Shown: in pieces, positions 48,916 to 59,179 of the stretch | Layout of the letters: every line of letters begins with the position of its first letter | Numbering within the stretch: the stretch's first letter is position 1 | DNA from: Gimesia maris | GTDB lineage: Bacteria > Planctomycetota > Planctomycetia > Planctomycetales > Planctomycetaceae | Reading direction: 5' to 3' | Length of the DNA stretch: 64,000 nucleotides | Assembly (NCBI RefSeq): GCF_008298035.1 | Contig: NZ_CP042910.1 | Location: 5,223,001-5,287,000, forward strand | Made by a program: the position numbers and the translations under genes | Notes under the pieces: model-generated | Told to the model about the DNA's origin: nothing | The model's database searches: none | Seen by the model: only the letters and a program-made list of their open reading frames with translations

Positions 48916-49010
48916 ACCACCATGCTTTTCTGTCTTAGATGCAGTACTGCTGATCAAAATTCTCTCAGTCAATTTACTCTCAGTTTTAAAGTTATATAGA
49001 AAATCCTTTC

Positions 49011-49991
49011 ATGCGAGTGTTATCTGGAATCCAACCGACGGGCCGTTTCCACTGGGGAAATTATTTTGGCGCGATCAAGCAATACATTGATCTTCAGGAA
49101 AATGAACAGGCTTTCTACTTTATTGCCGACCTGCACGCCCTGACCACGATCCGAGATGGCAAACGCTTACATCAAAACACAATGGAAGCGGCCATCGATC
49201 TCCTGGCATTAGGACTGGATCCCCAAAAAGCTACCCTGTTCCGACAGTCGGACGTTCCCGAGATTACCGATCTCACGTGGATCCTGATGACGATTACCCA
49301 GCTGAGTCTGCTGGAAAAATGTCACGCCTACAAAGATAAGAAAGAAAAAGGGATCGCCGCTGACGCGGGGCTCTTTACTTACCCTGTACTGATGGCTGCC
49401 GACATTTTGCTGTATGACAGTGATCTGGTCCCCGTGGGACAGGATCAGATTCAACATGTCGAGGTCACACGCGACCTGGCTCAGCGATTCAATTCCCTGT
49501 TTGGGGAAACCCTGATTCTGCCCGAATCGCGAGTTCTGGATACGTCCGCTAAAGTGCCTGGCATAGACGGCGAAAAGATGTCCAAGAGTTATAAAAATGT
49601 AATCGAAATATTTGAGGATCCCAAAAAACAGCGTAAGAAAGTCATGTCGATCAAAACCGACTCTGCGACGCTCGAAGACCCCAAAAATCCGGACACCTGT
49701 GCCGTCTACGCCCTGTATAAACTCTTCGCCAATGACGAACAACAGGCAGAACTGGCACAGCGATATCGTGCGGGGGGGATGGGGTATGGAGAGGCAAAAC
49801 AGGCCGTGCATGATGCTGCTCTTGAATATTTTGGACCAGCCCGAGAACGAAGAGAACAGCTTGCTGCAGATACCAGCACCCTGAATGATATTCTGGCTGA
49901 AGGTGCCCACAAAGCCAGAGAAAAAGGAAAACAGGTTCTGGACCGGGTTCAAGCCGCCTGTGGTCTGGGTTCAAAACATTTAGCAAAATGA
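49011..49991 (+). CDS. trpS: tryptophanyl-tRNA synthetase
   Basis: 326 residues, the typical class Ic size. [24 protein letters not shown] holds the HIGH-like HWGN motif (about 14-17), and EKMSKSYKN is the KMSKS loop (189-193). IADLHALTT and [33 protein letters not shown] are conserved tryptophan-site segments. Charges tRNA-Trp. The next gene begins 10 bases after its stop. Confidence 0.97.
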   Translation: MRVLSGIQPTGRFHWGNYFGAIKQYIDLQENEQAFYFIADLHALTTIRDGKRLHQNTMEAAIDLLALGLDPQKATLFRQSDVPEITDLTWILMTITQLSLLEKCHAYKDKKEKGIAADAGLFTYPVLMAADILLYDSDLVPVGQDQIQHVEVTRDLAQRFNSLFGETLILPESRVLDTSAKVPGIDGEKMSKSYKNVIEIFEDPKKQRKKVMSIKTDSATLEDPKNPDTCAVYALYKLFANDEQQAELAQRYRAGGMGYGEAKQAVHDAALEYFGPARERREQLAADTSTLNDILAEGAHKAREKGKQVLDRVQAACGLGSKHLAK

Positions 49992-50001
49992 AACTGACTG
50001 T

Positions 50002-50661
50002 ATGATGGATCAGCCTGCAGTATCCCAGCCCGAGCCTACCAGTTCCTGGTCCGGATTCATTCAATGGTTCTGTATCGGACTGGTACTGATAATGGCCCTG
50101 TCGATCCTGGCAGTCCATCTGCCAGAACGCCTGAAGTTATTGCTTGTTTATTCTGTCGTCTACGGAATGATCGTCGGTGCAGCCCTGACAACACTGGCAT
50201 TCAAACTGGGGCTGTCCCTAAAGCGGTCTCTGCTCGTCGCAATCCTGTGCCTGACTGTATTTGGACAGTCTCTGGTCCTGTATCTGTCACATCAACGATA
50301 TAAAGAAGCGACGTTGCAGCAATTCAAAATGGACAAGACATCATTGATGCTGGAGCACACGCTGGCGAAAGGCGAACCTCCTTCTGATCCAGAAGCTCGT
50401 AAACAACATGAAGAGTTTATCAAACAGTTTGAATCCGCCAAACAGGAACGAAGAGACAAAGAACAACAACTACTCGAGATTTCTTCGTATCTGCAACATC
50501 GTATTTCGCCAGTTGCACGCCTGGAAACACCGTGGCCTCAACTCTTCTGGTTCATTGAACTGATCCTCTGCTGCGTGGCGGCAATCTGGGCCAGTTTACA
50601 GGTCCCACGCCCGGAATCTCCCGCTTCGACTGCCGAAGCGCCCCCGCTGGATAAGAGTTGA
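50002..50661 (+). CDS. multi-pass membrane protein of unknown function
   Basis: 219 residues, family not recognised. Three membrane segments between about 18 and 98, a charged helical segment (about 105-160, with QHEEFIKQFESAKQERRDKE, likely coiled coil) and a fourth segment (about 177-198). A second ATG lies one codon downstream. Ten bases after trpS, so probably read from the same transcript. Confidence 0.7.
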   Translation: MMDQPAVSQPEPTSSWSGFIQWFCIGLVLIMALSILAVHLPERLKLLLVYSVVYGMIVGAALTTLAFKLGLSLKRSLLVAILCLTVFGQSLVLYLSHQRYKEATLQQFKMDKTSLMLEHTLAKGEPPSDPEARKQHEEFIKQFESAKQERRDKEQQLLEISSYLQHRISPVARLETPWPQLFWFIELILCCVAAIWASLQVPRPESPASTAEAPPLDKS

Positions 50662-50749
50662 ATCTGTCTGTCACACATGATAGCTTGACACTCTGAGAGA
50701 CAGCTTTCTCAACTTCTGCTTTCCACTTTCCAGAAAAGGGTCTGGCTGA

Positions 50750-53650
50750 ATGCACTGTCCTGCTTTGAGAGTCTACCTGCTGCCGCTTCTGCTGATTCCT
50801 TTAATGGGAGCATCCGTCAGAGCCAGCGACTGGCCGATGTGGCGTCTGGACCCTGCCCGCTCTGCCCATACAGAACAATCACTTCCCGAGTCTCTTCATC
50901 TGCAGTGGGTACATCGGCTCCCACCACTGGAACCGGCTTTTAAAAATGAACGTCTGCAGTTTGACGCCGGTTATGAACCTGTTGTCAAAGATGGTATTCT
51001 GTTTTATGGTTCTTCACTGAATGACAGTGTGACGGCACTCGATCTCCAAACGGGGAAACCACTCTGGCAGTTCACGACCGATGGACCGGTTCGTTTTGCC
51101 CCGGTTGCCTGGAAAGACACTGTCTACTTTGGTTCGGATGACGGTTGTCTCTATGCCGTTTCTGCCCAGACAGGAAATCTGATCTGGAAGTTTCGTGCAG
51201 TACCATCTAAGCGTCTGATTCTGGGGAATCGGCGTCTGATATCTGTCTGGCCTGTACGGGGAGGCCCCGTCATTGAAAATGACACCGTTTATTTTGCAGC
51301 GGGAGTCTGGCCTTTCGAGGGTGCTTTTGTTTACGCCCTCGATACGACAACCGGCAAAGTTAAATGGATGAATGATCGCCTGGGATTCCTGTATGGTCAA
51401 CACCCCCATGCTGCAGAAGCCCTGGGGGGCGTAACACCACAAGGCTATCTGGTGATCTCAGACGAAGAATTAATTGTTCCCTGTGGTACTGCTTTCCCGG
51501 CCCGCCTGAATAAACAGACGGGAAAACTGATTGAGTTTGAATTGCCCAAACCGGGACGCACTCCTGGAGGCTGGTTTACAGCCGCCGGCAAGGCAGCACG
51601 ACGAGGCGAAACTGCAGTTGCCACTCCCAGTCTGCAATTCGACCGCGATGTCAATTCAGCCCGTCATGAAAATGGTCAGAATTATGGTCCCGATGGCAAG
51701 CGCGGGCTCAGGCAGCAGATTCAGGTCGGCGACCAGAGTCTTAAATATCAGGCAGCCATCCCGGGCGTGCAGGGAACCATCCATTCTCTACTCGCCACAT
51801 CAGATCACTTGATTGCCGTGACACTCGAAGGCAGCATTTATTGTCTGGGACCGGGTAAAACGACACCAGTCACATATGACTCATCCTTACTGGAAGAGAC
51901 AGCTTCAGAATCAAATCCGCTCCCAAATGCTTCATTACCTGCTATGTTTTCTGACCAGCTTCAAGCGGGCGGTTATGTCCTTCTGGCAGGAATTCCAGAT
52001 GCAAAACTACTTAATACATTGCTGACTCAGCCACAGCTGCAAATCATTTACCAGGAAAATCATTCCGGTCAGGTCAAACTTCTGCGTCAGCTGTATTTAG
52101 AACGAGGTCAGACCAGTTCAAAACTGGCATTCCTCCCTGGTCCGCTCAGCGAATACGAACTTCCCGCCTACTTTGCGCAGACGATTATCGCTGCTGAACC
52201 CGTTTATTCTGGAATGAAAACTTACTCAGAACTGATTTCCGTGCTCTACCCATCACTCAGACCCTATGGTGGCACGTTATTCGTGAAAACCTCAGAAGCG
52301 GATCATCAAAAGCTGGCTGCAGAGTTCAAAAATCTCTCCCAGGCTAAAATTTCTCGCAAAGACGGTTATTCGGTGTTTAAAAAAGCGGGTGCCATCCCTG
52401 GATCTTCCAACTATACCGGCGGCTGGTCCAGCCCGGATGAGCTTGTAAAAGCTCCAGTCGGGGTGCTCTGGTATGACGACAGCGTGGGGAATTTTAAACG
52501 GGCTCCTCAACCACTGTTTGTAGACGGGGTCATGATTTCCCATTCGAAATACTGGCAGGGTTACCCCGCAGGGATTCGTCCTCCCTACAAATTACTTGCC
52601 CCCCAGTTTGCTGACGTCTATACGGGTAGAAAGCTGGATGCCACACAGGCAGAAATGCTGACCACAGAATTGCCCACGCTCGATCAAACTCAAAAGCAAC
52701 CCAGTCAGTATCGCCCCCCCTATCAGAAAAACGACTGGAGTCCTGCGCCTCCCGTCATCGGCGAACGCACCAACCCACTCACAGGCGATACAGAGCCACG
52801 TGCTTTCCCCAAGAGTTATGGCTGCGATGGAGGTGTCGACTACAGCTACCTTTATACCATGCGATCCGGAACAGCAGCGTTCTACGACAAGCGAGTCGAA
52901 AGCGGAACGATTCATATCAGTGGCCCCCGCTCGGGCTGCACTAACAGCATCGTACCAGCCAATGGTTTGCTCAACGTCCCCTACTATTTCCAGGGATGTA
53001 CCTGCAGCTATCCCCTGCCAGTCGGACTCTCCATGATTTCCATGCCCGAGACACATGAGCAATGGATGGTCTGGGGAAAAAGCGATGTACAGCAGGTTCA
53101 CCGGGTGGGTTTGAACTTTGGTGCGCCCGGTGACCGCATGACCGACAAAGGGACACTCTGGCTGGATACTCCCAGTGTGGGTGGCCCTTCTCCGGAACTT
53201 GATCTGCAGATCAGTCCGAAATCAGTCAAGGCTTTCTATGAACATTCTCTCTGGATAGAAGGAGGCCGTGGCTGGCCATGGGTTGGTGCATCCGGAATCA
53301 CGGGGGTCCGAGAGATCAGTTTGAAGCAAATCAAAGCGGGAGATTACACGGTCCGGCTTTATTTCAGAGAGCCGGAGTATTCCAGTACCGGGCAACGGGT
53401 CTTCGATATTTCACTCAATGGAAAGCCCCTGATCAGCCAGCTTGATGTTTTACAGGAAACACAATCCAACCAGAAGATCCTGGTACGCGAGTTTTCACAA
53501 ATCCATCTCGATAATGATTTGAATCTGACATTGACCGCACAGAAGAGAGAACCATTGATTTGCGGCCTGGAACTGATCGAGCAGAGTCTGCCAATCGATT
53601 CCATAGTGGAACTGCCTTCTCAAAAACAGGAACTGCTTACGAAACCCTGA
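50750..53650 (+). CDS. large secreted PQQ-type propeller with Rossmann-like insertion and malectin-like tail
   Basis: 966 residues. Signal peptide about 1-26 (VRASDW). Propeller blades at about 27-230 and again about 340-375: DWPMWRLDPARSAHT, DLQTGKPLWQF, GPVRFAPVAWKDTVYFGSDDGCLYAVSAQTGNLIWKF. Residues about 400-560 do not look like blades but like a class I methyltransferase-type Rossmann unit (AGGYVLLAGIP, SVLYPSLRPYGGTLFVK). A later part has paired Cys (SGCTN, QGCTCSYP). The last 120 residues (AGDYTVRLYFREP...GQRVFDISLNGKPL) resemble malectin, a sugar-binding fold. Role unknown; carbohydrate recognition at the cell surface is likely. Confidence 0.82.
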   Translation: MHCPALRVYLLPLLLIPLMGASVRASDWPMWRLDPARSAHTEQSLPESLHLQWVHRLPPLEPAFKNERLQFDAGYEPVVKDGILFYGSSLNDSVTALDLQTGKPLWQFTTDGPVRFAPVAWKDTVYFGSDDGCLYAVSAQTGNLIWKFRAVPSKRLILGNRRLISVWPVRGGPVIENDTVYFAAGVWPFEGAFVYALDTTTGKVKWMNDRLGFLYGQHPHAAEALGGVTPQGYLVISDEELIVPCGTAFPARLNKQTGKLIEFELPKPGRTPGGWFTAAGKAARRGETAVATPSLQFDRDVNSARHENGQNYGPDGKRGLRQQIQVGDQSLKYQAAIPGVQGTIHSLLATSDHLIAVTLEGSIYCLGPGKTTPVTYDSSLLEETASESNPLPNASLPAMFSDQLQAGGYVLLAGIPDAKLLNTLLTQPQLQIIYQENHSGQVKLLRQLYLERGQTSSKLAFLPGPLSEYELPAYFAQTIIAAEPVYSGMKTYSELISVLYPSLRPYGGTLFVKTSEADHQKLAAEFKNLSQAKISRKDGYSVFKKAGAIPGSSNYTGGWSSPDELVKAPVGVLWYDDSVGNFKRAPQPLFVDGVMISHSKYWQGYPAGIRPPYKLLAPQFADVYTGRKLDATQAEMLTTELPTLDQTQKQPSQYRPPYQKNDWSPAPPVIGERTNPLTGDTEPRAFPKSYGCDGGVDYSYLYTMRSGTAAFYDKRVESGTIHISGPRSGCTNSIVPANGLLNVPYYFQGCTCSYPLPVGLSMISMPETHEQWMVWGKSDVQQVHRVGLNFGAPGDRMTDKGTLWLDTPSVGGPSPELDLQISPKSVKAFYEHSLWIEGGRGWPWVGASGITGVREISLKQIKAGDYTVRLYFREPEYSSTGQRVFDISLNGKPLISQLDVLQETQSNQKILVREFSQIHLDNDLNLTLTAQKREPLICGLELIEQSLPIDSIVELPSQKQELLTKP

Positions 53651-53667
53651 TGCGAGTTCCCTGACGT

Positions 53668-55173
53668 TTAATAATCGCGAAATGGGCCTCGGGGTTCTGC
53701 ATCGGCCATCTGTTTTTTCCAGTTCGCAAAATGGTTCTTCATTTCTTCCAGTTTTTTAGGATGGGTTGGGGAGAGATCATGTTTCTCACCAATATCCTGT
53801 GACAGGTCAAACAGGCCACTCCCCTTTTCCGACTCCACCCATTTCCAGTGTCCGACCCGCGCGGCTTTATCCTCGCGGCGTTGCCAGTACATTTCGTTTC
53901 GGGGAGAGGTTGTTTTCCCCATCAGAACAGGCAACATGTCGTAACCATCGATGACAACATTTTCTGGCAGAGGAATCGCTGCTTCTTTAAGAAATGTCGG
54001 AACCAGTTCCAGTGATGTCAGCAGTTCATCATTCACCGTACCCGGTTTAATTTTGGCGGGGTAGCGCACCAGGCAGGGTACGCGGATTCCCCCTTCGAAC
54101 ATCATCCCTTTTTTCCCTTTGAGAGGGCTGTTATCAGCGCCTCCGCTGCCTCCGTTGTCAGAAAAGAAGACCACAATGGTATTGTCAGCAATTTGATATT
54201 CGTCCAGCAAACCCAGCACTTCGCCAATCGCATCGTCCATGCAGGTGATAGAGGCCACATACTCCAGTCGTCTTTTACTTGCTGAAACTCCCTGATGAAT
54301 CACCGGTCCATCCGGACGTTCCCGAAATTCATAGCGCCCGGTTTTCTTCTTTGTCACCAGGGTATCCTTCAAATGCGGATACATGTTTTTGTATTTTTCC
54401 GGAGCCTGCGCTCCGCCACGAATTCGAGGATCCAGGCTGGAGGCACCGTGGGGTGCGTTGAAAGGCAAATAAAGAAAAAATGGTTTCTGATGATTCTCTT
54501 TGATAAAACGAACCGCTTCCCGCTGAAACAGGTACGTGCAATACGTGCCTTTGTCTTCCTCTGTGGGCTGATTATTGCGATACATTGAAGGCACGCCATA
54601 TCGCTCGTGAGTGAAGTAGTCGATGCCGGTATTCGTAAATCCATAAAAATCATCGAACCCCCTGGCGAGAGGCAGGAACCGCTTGTGAATACCCAGATCC
54701 CATTTTCCATAAATGGCGCTGACATAACCTGCCGGTTTCAACAACGCCGGCAGTAACTTTTCGCGGACGTCCATCCCGCCTATCCGTTCGAAGGTCACTT
54801 CATATTCCGCAGGCTTGTATTTATGACCAAAATCAGGTGCTTCATTGCGAATCATGTCATAGATACCGTTTCGCTGTGGATAGCGGCCGGTCAACAGACT
54901 ACCTCGACTCGGAGTGCAGGCAGGCCAGGTGACATAGAAGCTGGTCAACTTCGCTCCTTCTTTTGCCAGGCGATCCAGATGAGGAGTCATAATTTCCTCA
55001 CTGCCAAAGCTCCCCAGATCCCGATATCCCTGATCATCGCTGACAATCATAATGATATTGGGAGGCGTTTCGGCTGCTTTCAACCCGAACGCCGAACACA
55101 GACAAAACAGCAGAGCCAGACTGATGAATCTGCAAGTGGTATGATATTTGGACTGAACCTGATTCTGACTCAT
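53668..55173 (-). CDS. secreted sulfatase (arylsulfatase type)
   Basis: 501 residues. Signal peptide about 1-34 (ending LKAAET). IIMIVSDDQGYRDLGSFGSEEI is the metal-binding start, and the formylglycine motif C-T-P-S-R carries Cys86. AIYGKWDLGIHKRF, FLYLPFNAPHGASSLDPR and VVFFSDNGGSGGADNSPLKGKKG are further catalytic blocks, and the C-terminus has KAARVGHWKWVESEKG. Third intact sulfatase in this window; only family-level function can be given. It is convergent with the large propeller gene and divergent from the GH114-like gene. Confidence 0.94.
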   Translation of the reverse strand: MSQNQVQSKYHTTCRFISLALLFCLCSAFGLKAAETPPNIIMIVSDDQGYRDLGSFGSEEIMTPHLDRLAKEGAKLTSFYVTWPACTPSRGSLLTGRYPQRNGIYDMIRNEAPDFGHKYKPAEYEVTFERIGGMDVREKLLPALLKPAGYVSAIYGKWDLGIHKRFLPLARGFDDFYGFTNTGIDYFTHERYGVPSMYRNNQPTEEDKGTYCTYLFQREAVRFIKENHQKPFFLYLPFNAPHGASSLDPRIRGGAQAPEKYKNMYPHLKDTLVTKKKTGRYEFRERPDGPVIHQGVSASKRRLEYVASITCMDDAIGEVLGLLDEYQIADNTIVVFFSDNGGSGGADNSPLKGKKGMMFEGGIRVPCLVRYPAKIKPGTVNDELLTSLELVPTFLKEAAIPLPENVVIDGYDMLPVLMGKTTSPRNEMYWQRREDKAARVGHWKWVESEKGSGLFDLSQDIGEKHDLSPTHPKKLEEMKNHFANWKKQMADAEPRGPFRDY

Positions 55174-55283
55174 GCTGTACTTCCAGATTATTCAACAAAG
55201 GAAACTTTTGACAAAACAACAAGCTCATCTAGAATAACAGATGCCTTTGAGAAAATACAAACAACTGCTCTGGGAACGATACC

Positions 55284-56234
55284 ATGAAATTACGTACGCT
55301 TCAGCTACTGCTCTTCGTTCTCTGCCTGATAATCTCAACGATTCAGCCTCTTTCAGCTATGGAGCAAAAACGCTTCATACCTGCCGGCTTTCAACTCTAT
55401 TACGGCAGCGATCCACAGGTATTAGACCAGTTACAGCAGCGTATCCAGCCGGGCCAGGTGATTGTCATAGAACTTCGCGGTCTGTCTCCAGCACAGATCC
55501 AAAAGCTGGCTGATCGAGCTCATCAGGAAAAAGCAAAACTGATCGCGTATCTCAGTGTGGGAGAACTGGGACAGATTGAATACCAGAATTTTCAACAGTA
55601 TTTACAACAACATGCCCCCCAGATTTCTCTGGCAGACCTGACGCTCAGTAAAAACGAAACGTTCCAGTCATGGCAGATGGATGTCAGCCAGCCTGCCTGG
55701 CGCGATTTTCTGATTCAGCGGGTCAAGCAGATCTATCAACAACCCGTTGATGGCCTGTTTCTGGATACCGTCGATACGGTTGATTTCTATATCACGAATC
55801 AAGCCTGGAAAATTCCACGTAGAGTGCAAAGTGTGAAAGCCATGGTTGCTCTGATCCGTGAGGTCAAAGCGGTATCACCAGAAAAGTTCATCCTGCAGAA
55901 CCGGGGGCTAAATCTGATTGGCAATTCCGTCTTTGTGGGGGATGCCACAGGAGTCTTTGTTCCGGGGCTGAATCTGCAGCAGGTGCATCCTCACAATCCG
56001 GATGGTTTACTCTGGGAGTCTGCTTACATGCATGCCGGTGACTGGATCGAGTCAAAAGAACGCGAGATGATTCAAATCCAGAAGCAGGGTTTCACATCAG
56101 TATTCACGCTTGGTTATACAGATACAAACGCCGAGCGCAACCAGTTCTTCCAGAAAAGTCGCGCTGCCGGTTTCATTCCCGCCTGGGGGAGTTCCACAAC
56201 ACGATTACACCTGGAACTGACAGAGTCTGAGTGA
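55284..56234 (+). CDS. secreted GH114-like TIM-barrel protein
   Basis: 316 residues. Signal peptide about 1-25 (PLSAME). The mature domain has LIAYLSVGELGQIEYQNF, WQMDVSQPAWRDFLIQRVKQIY and VDGLFLDTVDTVDF, as in glycoside hydrolase family 114 (endo-alpha-1,4-polygalactosaminidase) and its TM1410 relatives. FLDTVD and the Glu in SVGE could form the catalytic pair. The substrate is a galactosamine-type polymer in known members; uncertain here. Placed next to a sulfatase, which fits degradation of a sulfated amino-sugar polymer (inference). Confidence 0.8.
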   Translation: MKLRTLQLLLFVLCLIISTIQPLSAMEQKRFIPAGFQLYYGSDPQVLDQLQQRIQPGQVIVIELRGLSPAQIQKLADRAHQEKAKLIAYLSVGELGQIEYQNFQQYLQQHAPQISLADLTLSKNETFQSWQMDVSQPAWRDFLIQRVKQIYQQPVDGLFLDTVDTVDFYITNQAWKIPRRVQSVKAMVALIREVKAVSPEKFILQNRGLNLIGNSVFVGDATGVFVPGLNLQQVHPHNPDGLLWESAYMHAGDWIESKEREMIQIQKQGFTSVFTLGYTDTNAERNQFFQKSRAAGFIPAWGSSTTRLHLELTESE

Positions 56235-56240
56235 CTTCCA

Positions 56241-57032
56241 TTAGATCATGAAGTCGGTTTCACGTCCCAGAATTCGATCCACCAGATCCTGAGGAAGTTC
56301 AATCGAAGGTGCATGTTTACCTGCGACATCGGTCGGATTAATTCCGCAATACTGAGACCAGGGCCCCAGATGCCGCCAGCGGCCGGCTCGACCGGGTTCA
56401 CTCTCCATAACCGGAGTCGTACACCGGTTACATCCGATCGTAGGATATCCCTGCCGATGCAATGGGTTGGTAATGATCTGATTCTCTTCAAGATAAGCCT
56501 GAAATTCTTCTTTGGAAAGACTGGCGAGAATATTGACCCGCAGACAGTTCATCGCGGGGTCAATCGCCAGGATCGGTACATTAGCACGCTGTCCGCCATC
56601 CGCGCGACGCAGGCTCCCAATCAGGGCGTCGTATTGTTCGGCGACCTGGATCAATGGCTGCGTTTTACGTAAATCACAGCACTGCTCCTGTCCTTCAACG
56701 GAAAGATAGAGAATACCGAGTTCTTCTGTCTGTTCCTGCATTGTTTTCTCAGGCATGAGCGTGACGATATTGACGCCATACTCTTGAATCAGGCGATCCC
56801 TGGTTTCGAGGGTTTCCTGAAACAGAACTCCGGTATCGACAAACAGAATGGGAATGTCGGCCTTAATCTCACTCAACATATGGGCGACGACACACCCCGC
56901 ACGCTGCATCGACGATAATGCTGCGAGACGTGTGCCAAACATTTCCTGTGCCCAGTGGATCAGTTCCAACGGTGTCCGTTCTTCAAAGGACTCGTTCAGA
57001 TCTGATAAATCGGCCTGTGTCAGACGTGCCAT
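56241..57032 (-). CDS. cysH: adenylylsulfate (APS) reductase, assimilatory
   Basis: 263 residues. The PP-loop-like [15 protein letters not shown] is less canonical than usual, but [18 protein letters not shown], the paired Cys118-Cys119 (EQCCDLRK) and Cys201-x2-Cys204 (GCNRC) show the 4Fe-4S cluster of the APS-reducing type rather than PAPS-only CysH. Cys229 (SQYCGIN) corresponds to the catalytic Cys of the usual ECGLH-type tail. Reduces APS to sulfite with thioredoxin; sulfite then goes to the CysI protein at 38467. Ends 6 bases from the GH114-like gene stop (convergent). Confidence 0.92.
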   Translation of the reverse strand: MARLTQADLSDLNESFEERTPLELIHWAQEMFGTRLAALSSMQRAGCVVAHMLSEIKADIPILFVDTGVLFQETLETRDRLIQEYGVNIVTLMPEKTMQEQTEELGILYLSVEGQEQCCDLRKTQPLIQVAEQYDALIGSLRRADGGQRANVPILAIDPAMNCLRVNILASLSKEEFQAYLEENQIITNPLHRQGYPTIGCNRCTTPVMESEPGRAGRWRHLGPWSQYCGINPTDVAGKHAPSIELPQDLVDRILGRETDFMI

Positions 57033-57257
57033 TCAAGTATTCCTGCTGCTGTTTCCTTTCAATCGATAAGAAAACGGCAGATCATCGAAGTTCCTGCAAA
57101 ATCCTGTAAAAATAGTACGGAATCACAATATCGTGATATTTTCAGGAATTGTAGCGAACCATCAGAAATACCTCAATGCGCGCATGAACGGGTTCTGAAC
57201 CAATCAGAGCGAATTTCCCCTGTAATCACAAAAGAAAGTCCCACGACAGTTAGATTT

Positions 57258-58073
57258 TCAGGCCAGTAACCGCTCCGCTGTATGAAATCGAGTCCGTTCG
57301 TACTGAAAGAACTCGTCATTATTCAGATCAGCAATACTGTCCACTACCAGGTCAGGCTGATACGCGAAATTCGCCAGATCGGATAACGCCGTCCCCCCAG
57401 AAAGTACCAGCACCGAACGGTAACCCATCTCAACACCTCCCAGAATGTCCGTTTCCATCGTGTCACCGATCATTGTGGTCTGGGCTGAAGAAATACCAAG
57501 CTCCTGCCGGGCACTTCGCATCATGACCGGACTGGGTTTACCAACACTGAAAGCCTGTTTCTTGGTTGCTGCTTCCAGCATGGCGACAATCGCACCACAA
57601 CCGGGTCGGGGACCATTCTGAGTCGGGCAGTTCGGATCCATATTGGTGGCAATCAGCTTGGCACCATTTTCAATCATGCGAACAGCCGCTTCGATCATTT
57701 CGAAGTTCATCGAACGACCTTCGCCGACGACCACATAATCGGGATCATGATCGACTATCGAATATCCATTTCTGTGCAATGCATGCAACAGCCCTCCTTC
57801 TCCAATCACATAAGCGGTCCCATTCGGTTTACTTTGTGCCAGAAAGCGGGCTGTCGCCATGGCGCAGGTAAAAATATGCTCTTCACCTACAGTAATCCCC
57901 ATCCGGGATAATTTCGTAACAACATCACGGCGGGTTCGCTGACTGTTATTGGTTAAAAACATGAAAGGCAGATCACGTTTTTTCAACTCGTTGATAAATC
58001 CAACTGCCCCGTCAATCAGGTCAGTCCCACGGTAAATCACACCATCCATGTCAATCAAAAATCCTGGTAACAT
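57258..58073 (-). CDS. HAD-IIA sugar phosphatase-like hydrolase (NagD type)
   Basis: 271 residues from the ATG at 58073; the preceding GTG at 58076 has equally good AAGGA spacing. FLIDMDGVIYRG supplies the nucleophile Asp8 and Asp10. FLTNNSQRTRRD is motif II, GKPSPVMMRSA motif III and IGDTMETDILGGVEMGYRSVLVLSGGT motif IV. The C2 cap of about 100 residues between motifs II and III is that of NagD/AraL phosphatases. Cytoplasmic phosphatase of a sugar or nucleotide phosphate. Confidence 0.92.
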   Translation of the reverse strand: MLPGFLIDMDGVIYRGTDLIDGAVGFINELKKRDLPFMFLTNNSQRTRRDVVTKLSRMGITVGEEHIFTCAMATARFLAQSKPNGTAYVIGEGGLLHALHRNGYSIVDHDPDYVVVGEGRSMNFEMIEAAVRMIENGAKLIATNMDPNCPTQNGPRPGCGAIVAMLEAATKKQAFSVGKPSPVMMRSARQELGISSAQTTMIGDTMETDILGGVEMGYRSVLVLSGGTALSDLANFAYQPDLVVDSIADLNNDEFFQYERTRFHTAERLLA

Positions 58074-58560
58074 CACGTTCAGTCCTTGAATTAATAAAAT
58101 GAGTCGAGACTCATGGGGAGATCTTCAGATGCTGGAGCGCGCTCACTGTAAAATCAGTGTTTGAATCGGGTCTTGGAATATTGCCTGCCGTTCACAGACG
58201 AATTGACTTATTAGTTTTCAACTCCAATTTGACCATCAGAACAATTCATATCAGGTAGCATCTGCTGAAGAAATTTTGGCGCATTTCTAAGAAACATGAT
58301 TCAAGGACTTCGCAATTGTCGTGCCGGAGTCCGGGCCCCCTGATGAATCACGACACCCCCTCATCAACCTAAACCCTTATTCATAAAGGACATTAAGCGT
58401 GCACTACTTTGCAGGATTGATCTGAAAAGCATGAAATCTTTACCAGGACCTCATACTGAGCATCTACGGGGGACTTAGCATTTAGGCGACGTTGCTCAGG
58501 AAATAGTCACGTCCGGACTGATTGATGGAACCGATCGCTGTCCTGATAACGGAGTCCCAA
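58074..58560. other. intergenic region between the HAD gene and the hsp20 terminator
   Basis: 487 bases with no credible gene or RNA. A sigma-54-like match on the minus strand lies at 58311-58326, beside a short palindrome CCGGAGTCCGG at 58324-58334. Confidence 0.5.
58311..58326 (-). promoter_or_regulatory. possible sigma-54 promoter upstream of the HAD gene
   Basis: Read on the minus strand, CGGCACGACAATTGCG keeps GGCACG-N4-TTGC at exact spacing and differs from TGGCACG-N4-TTGCW only at the outermost bases. A start near 58299 would give a 226-base leader for the gene at 58073. Confidence 0.35.
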
Positions 58561-58601
58561 TAAGAAAATAACCCTGGTCAGCTTCGAAATGCTGACCAGG
58601 G
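58561..58601 (-). terminator. intrinsic terminator of hsp20
   Basis: On the minus strand, CCCTGGTCAGC pairs with GCTGACCAGGG (58572-58582 and 58591-58601), 11 bp with an 8-base loop, followed by TTATTTTCTTA. It lies about 45 bases after the hsp20 stop. Confidence 0.92.
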
Positions 58602-58647
58602 CAGAGCAACCAACCAGATCTATTAAAATCTGAAACGGAGTTAGCGG

Positions 58648-59091
58648 TTATTCAGATTTTGTAACATCATGAATCTCAATTTTTTTCGGTTGCATTTCCA
58701 GCTTCTTATCCAGAACAACCGTCAGAACTCCTGAGTCAAGAGTCGCATTCACGGAAGCCGGATCGGCCCAGTCTGGCAGATGCACCACTCGTTTAAACTT
58801 GCCATAATGTCGTTCATTATGCAGAAATTCACGTTCTTCCACAGCTTTACGCTCTCCCGTGAGGATCAGGTGACCATCCTGGATATCCAGTGACAGTTCT
58901 TCCTTCTTCATACCCGGAACATCAAGCGCAATGTGATACTTGCTGTCTTCTTCCCAGACTGATAATGGTGAATATGCCCCTTCCAGACCGGACAATGGCT
59001 TTCCAAACATCTGACTGAATGCATCATCTAACTCGTTACGAAGATTAGCTGAGAAGGGAAACCCTAGTTTGTGAGTGCGTGTGCTTAACAT
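58648..59091 (-). CDS. small heat shock protein (Hsp20/alpha-crystallin)
   Basis: 147 residues. The alpha-crystallin domain spans about 44-140: YHIALDVPGMKKEELSLDIQDGHLILTGER, then FKRVVHLPDWADPASVNATLDSGVLTVVLDKK with the A-x-x-x-n-GVL signature. The N-terminus (FPFSANLRNELDDAFSQMF) is a short oligomerisation segment. ATP-independent holdase for unfolding proteins. AAAGGAG lies nine bases before the ATG. A good sigma-54 match at 59180 may drive it; no CIRCE element was seen. Confidence 0.95.
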   Translation of the reverse strand: MLSTRTHKLGFPFSANLRNELDDAFSQMFGKPLSGLEGAYSPLSVWEEDSKYHIALDVPGMKKEELSLDIQDGHLILTGERKAVEEREFLHNERHYGKFKRVVHLPDWADPASVNATLDSGVLTVVLDKKLEMQPKKIEIHDVTKSE

Positions 59092-59179
59092 CTTTTTTGC
59101 TCCTTTAATATAGAAACAACTTTGGTTGAGTTATGGATACCCCGAAGGGTTTTATTCCGTTTTTGGCTGATATCACCAA

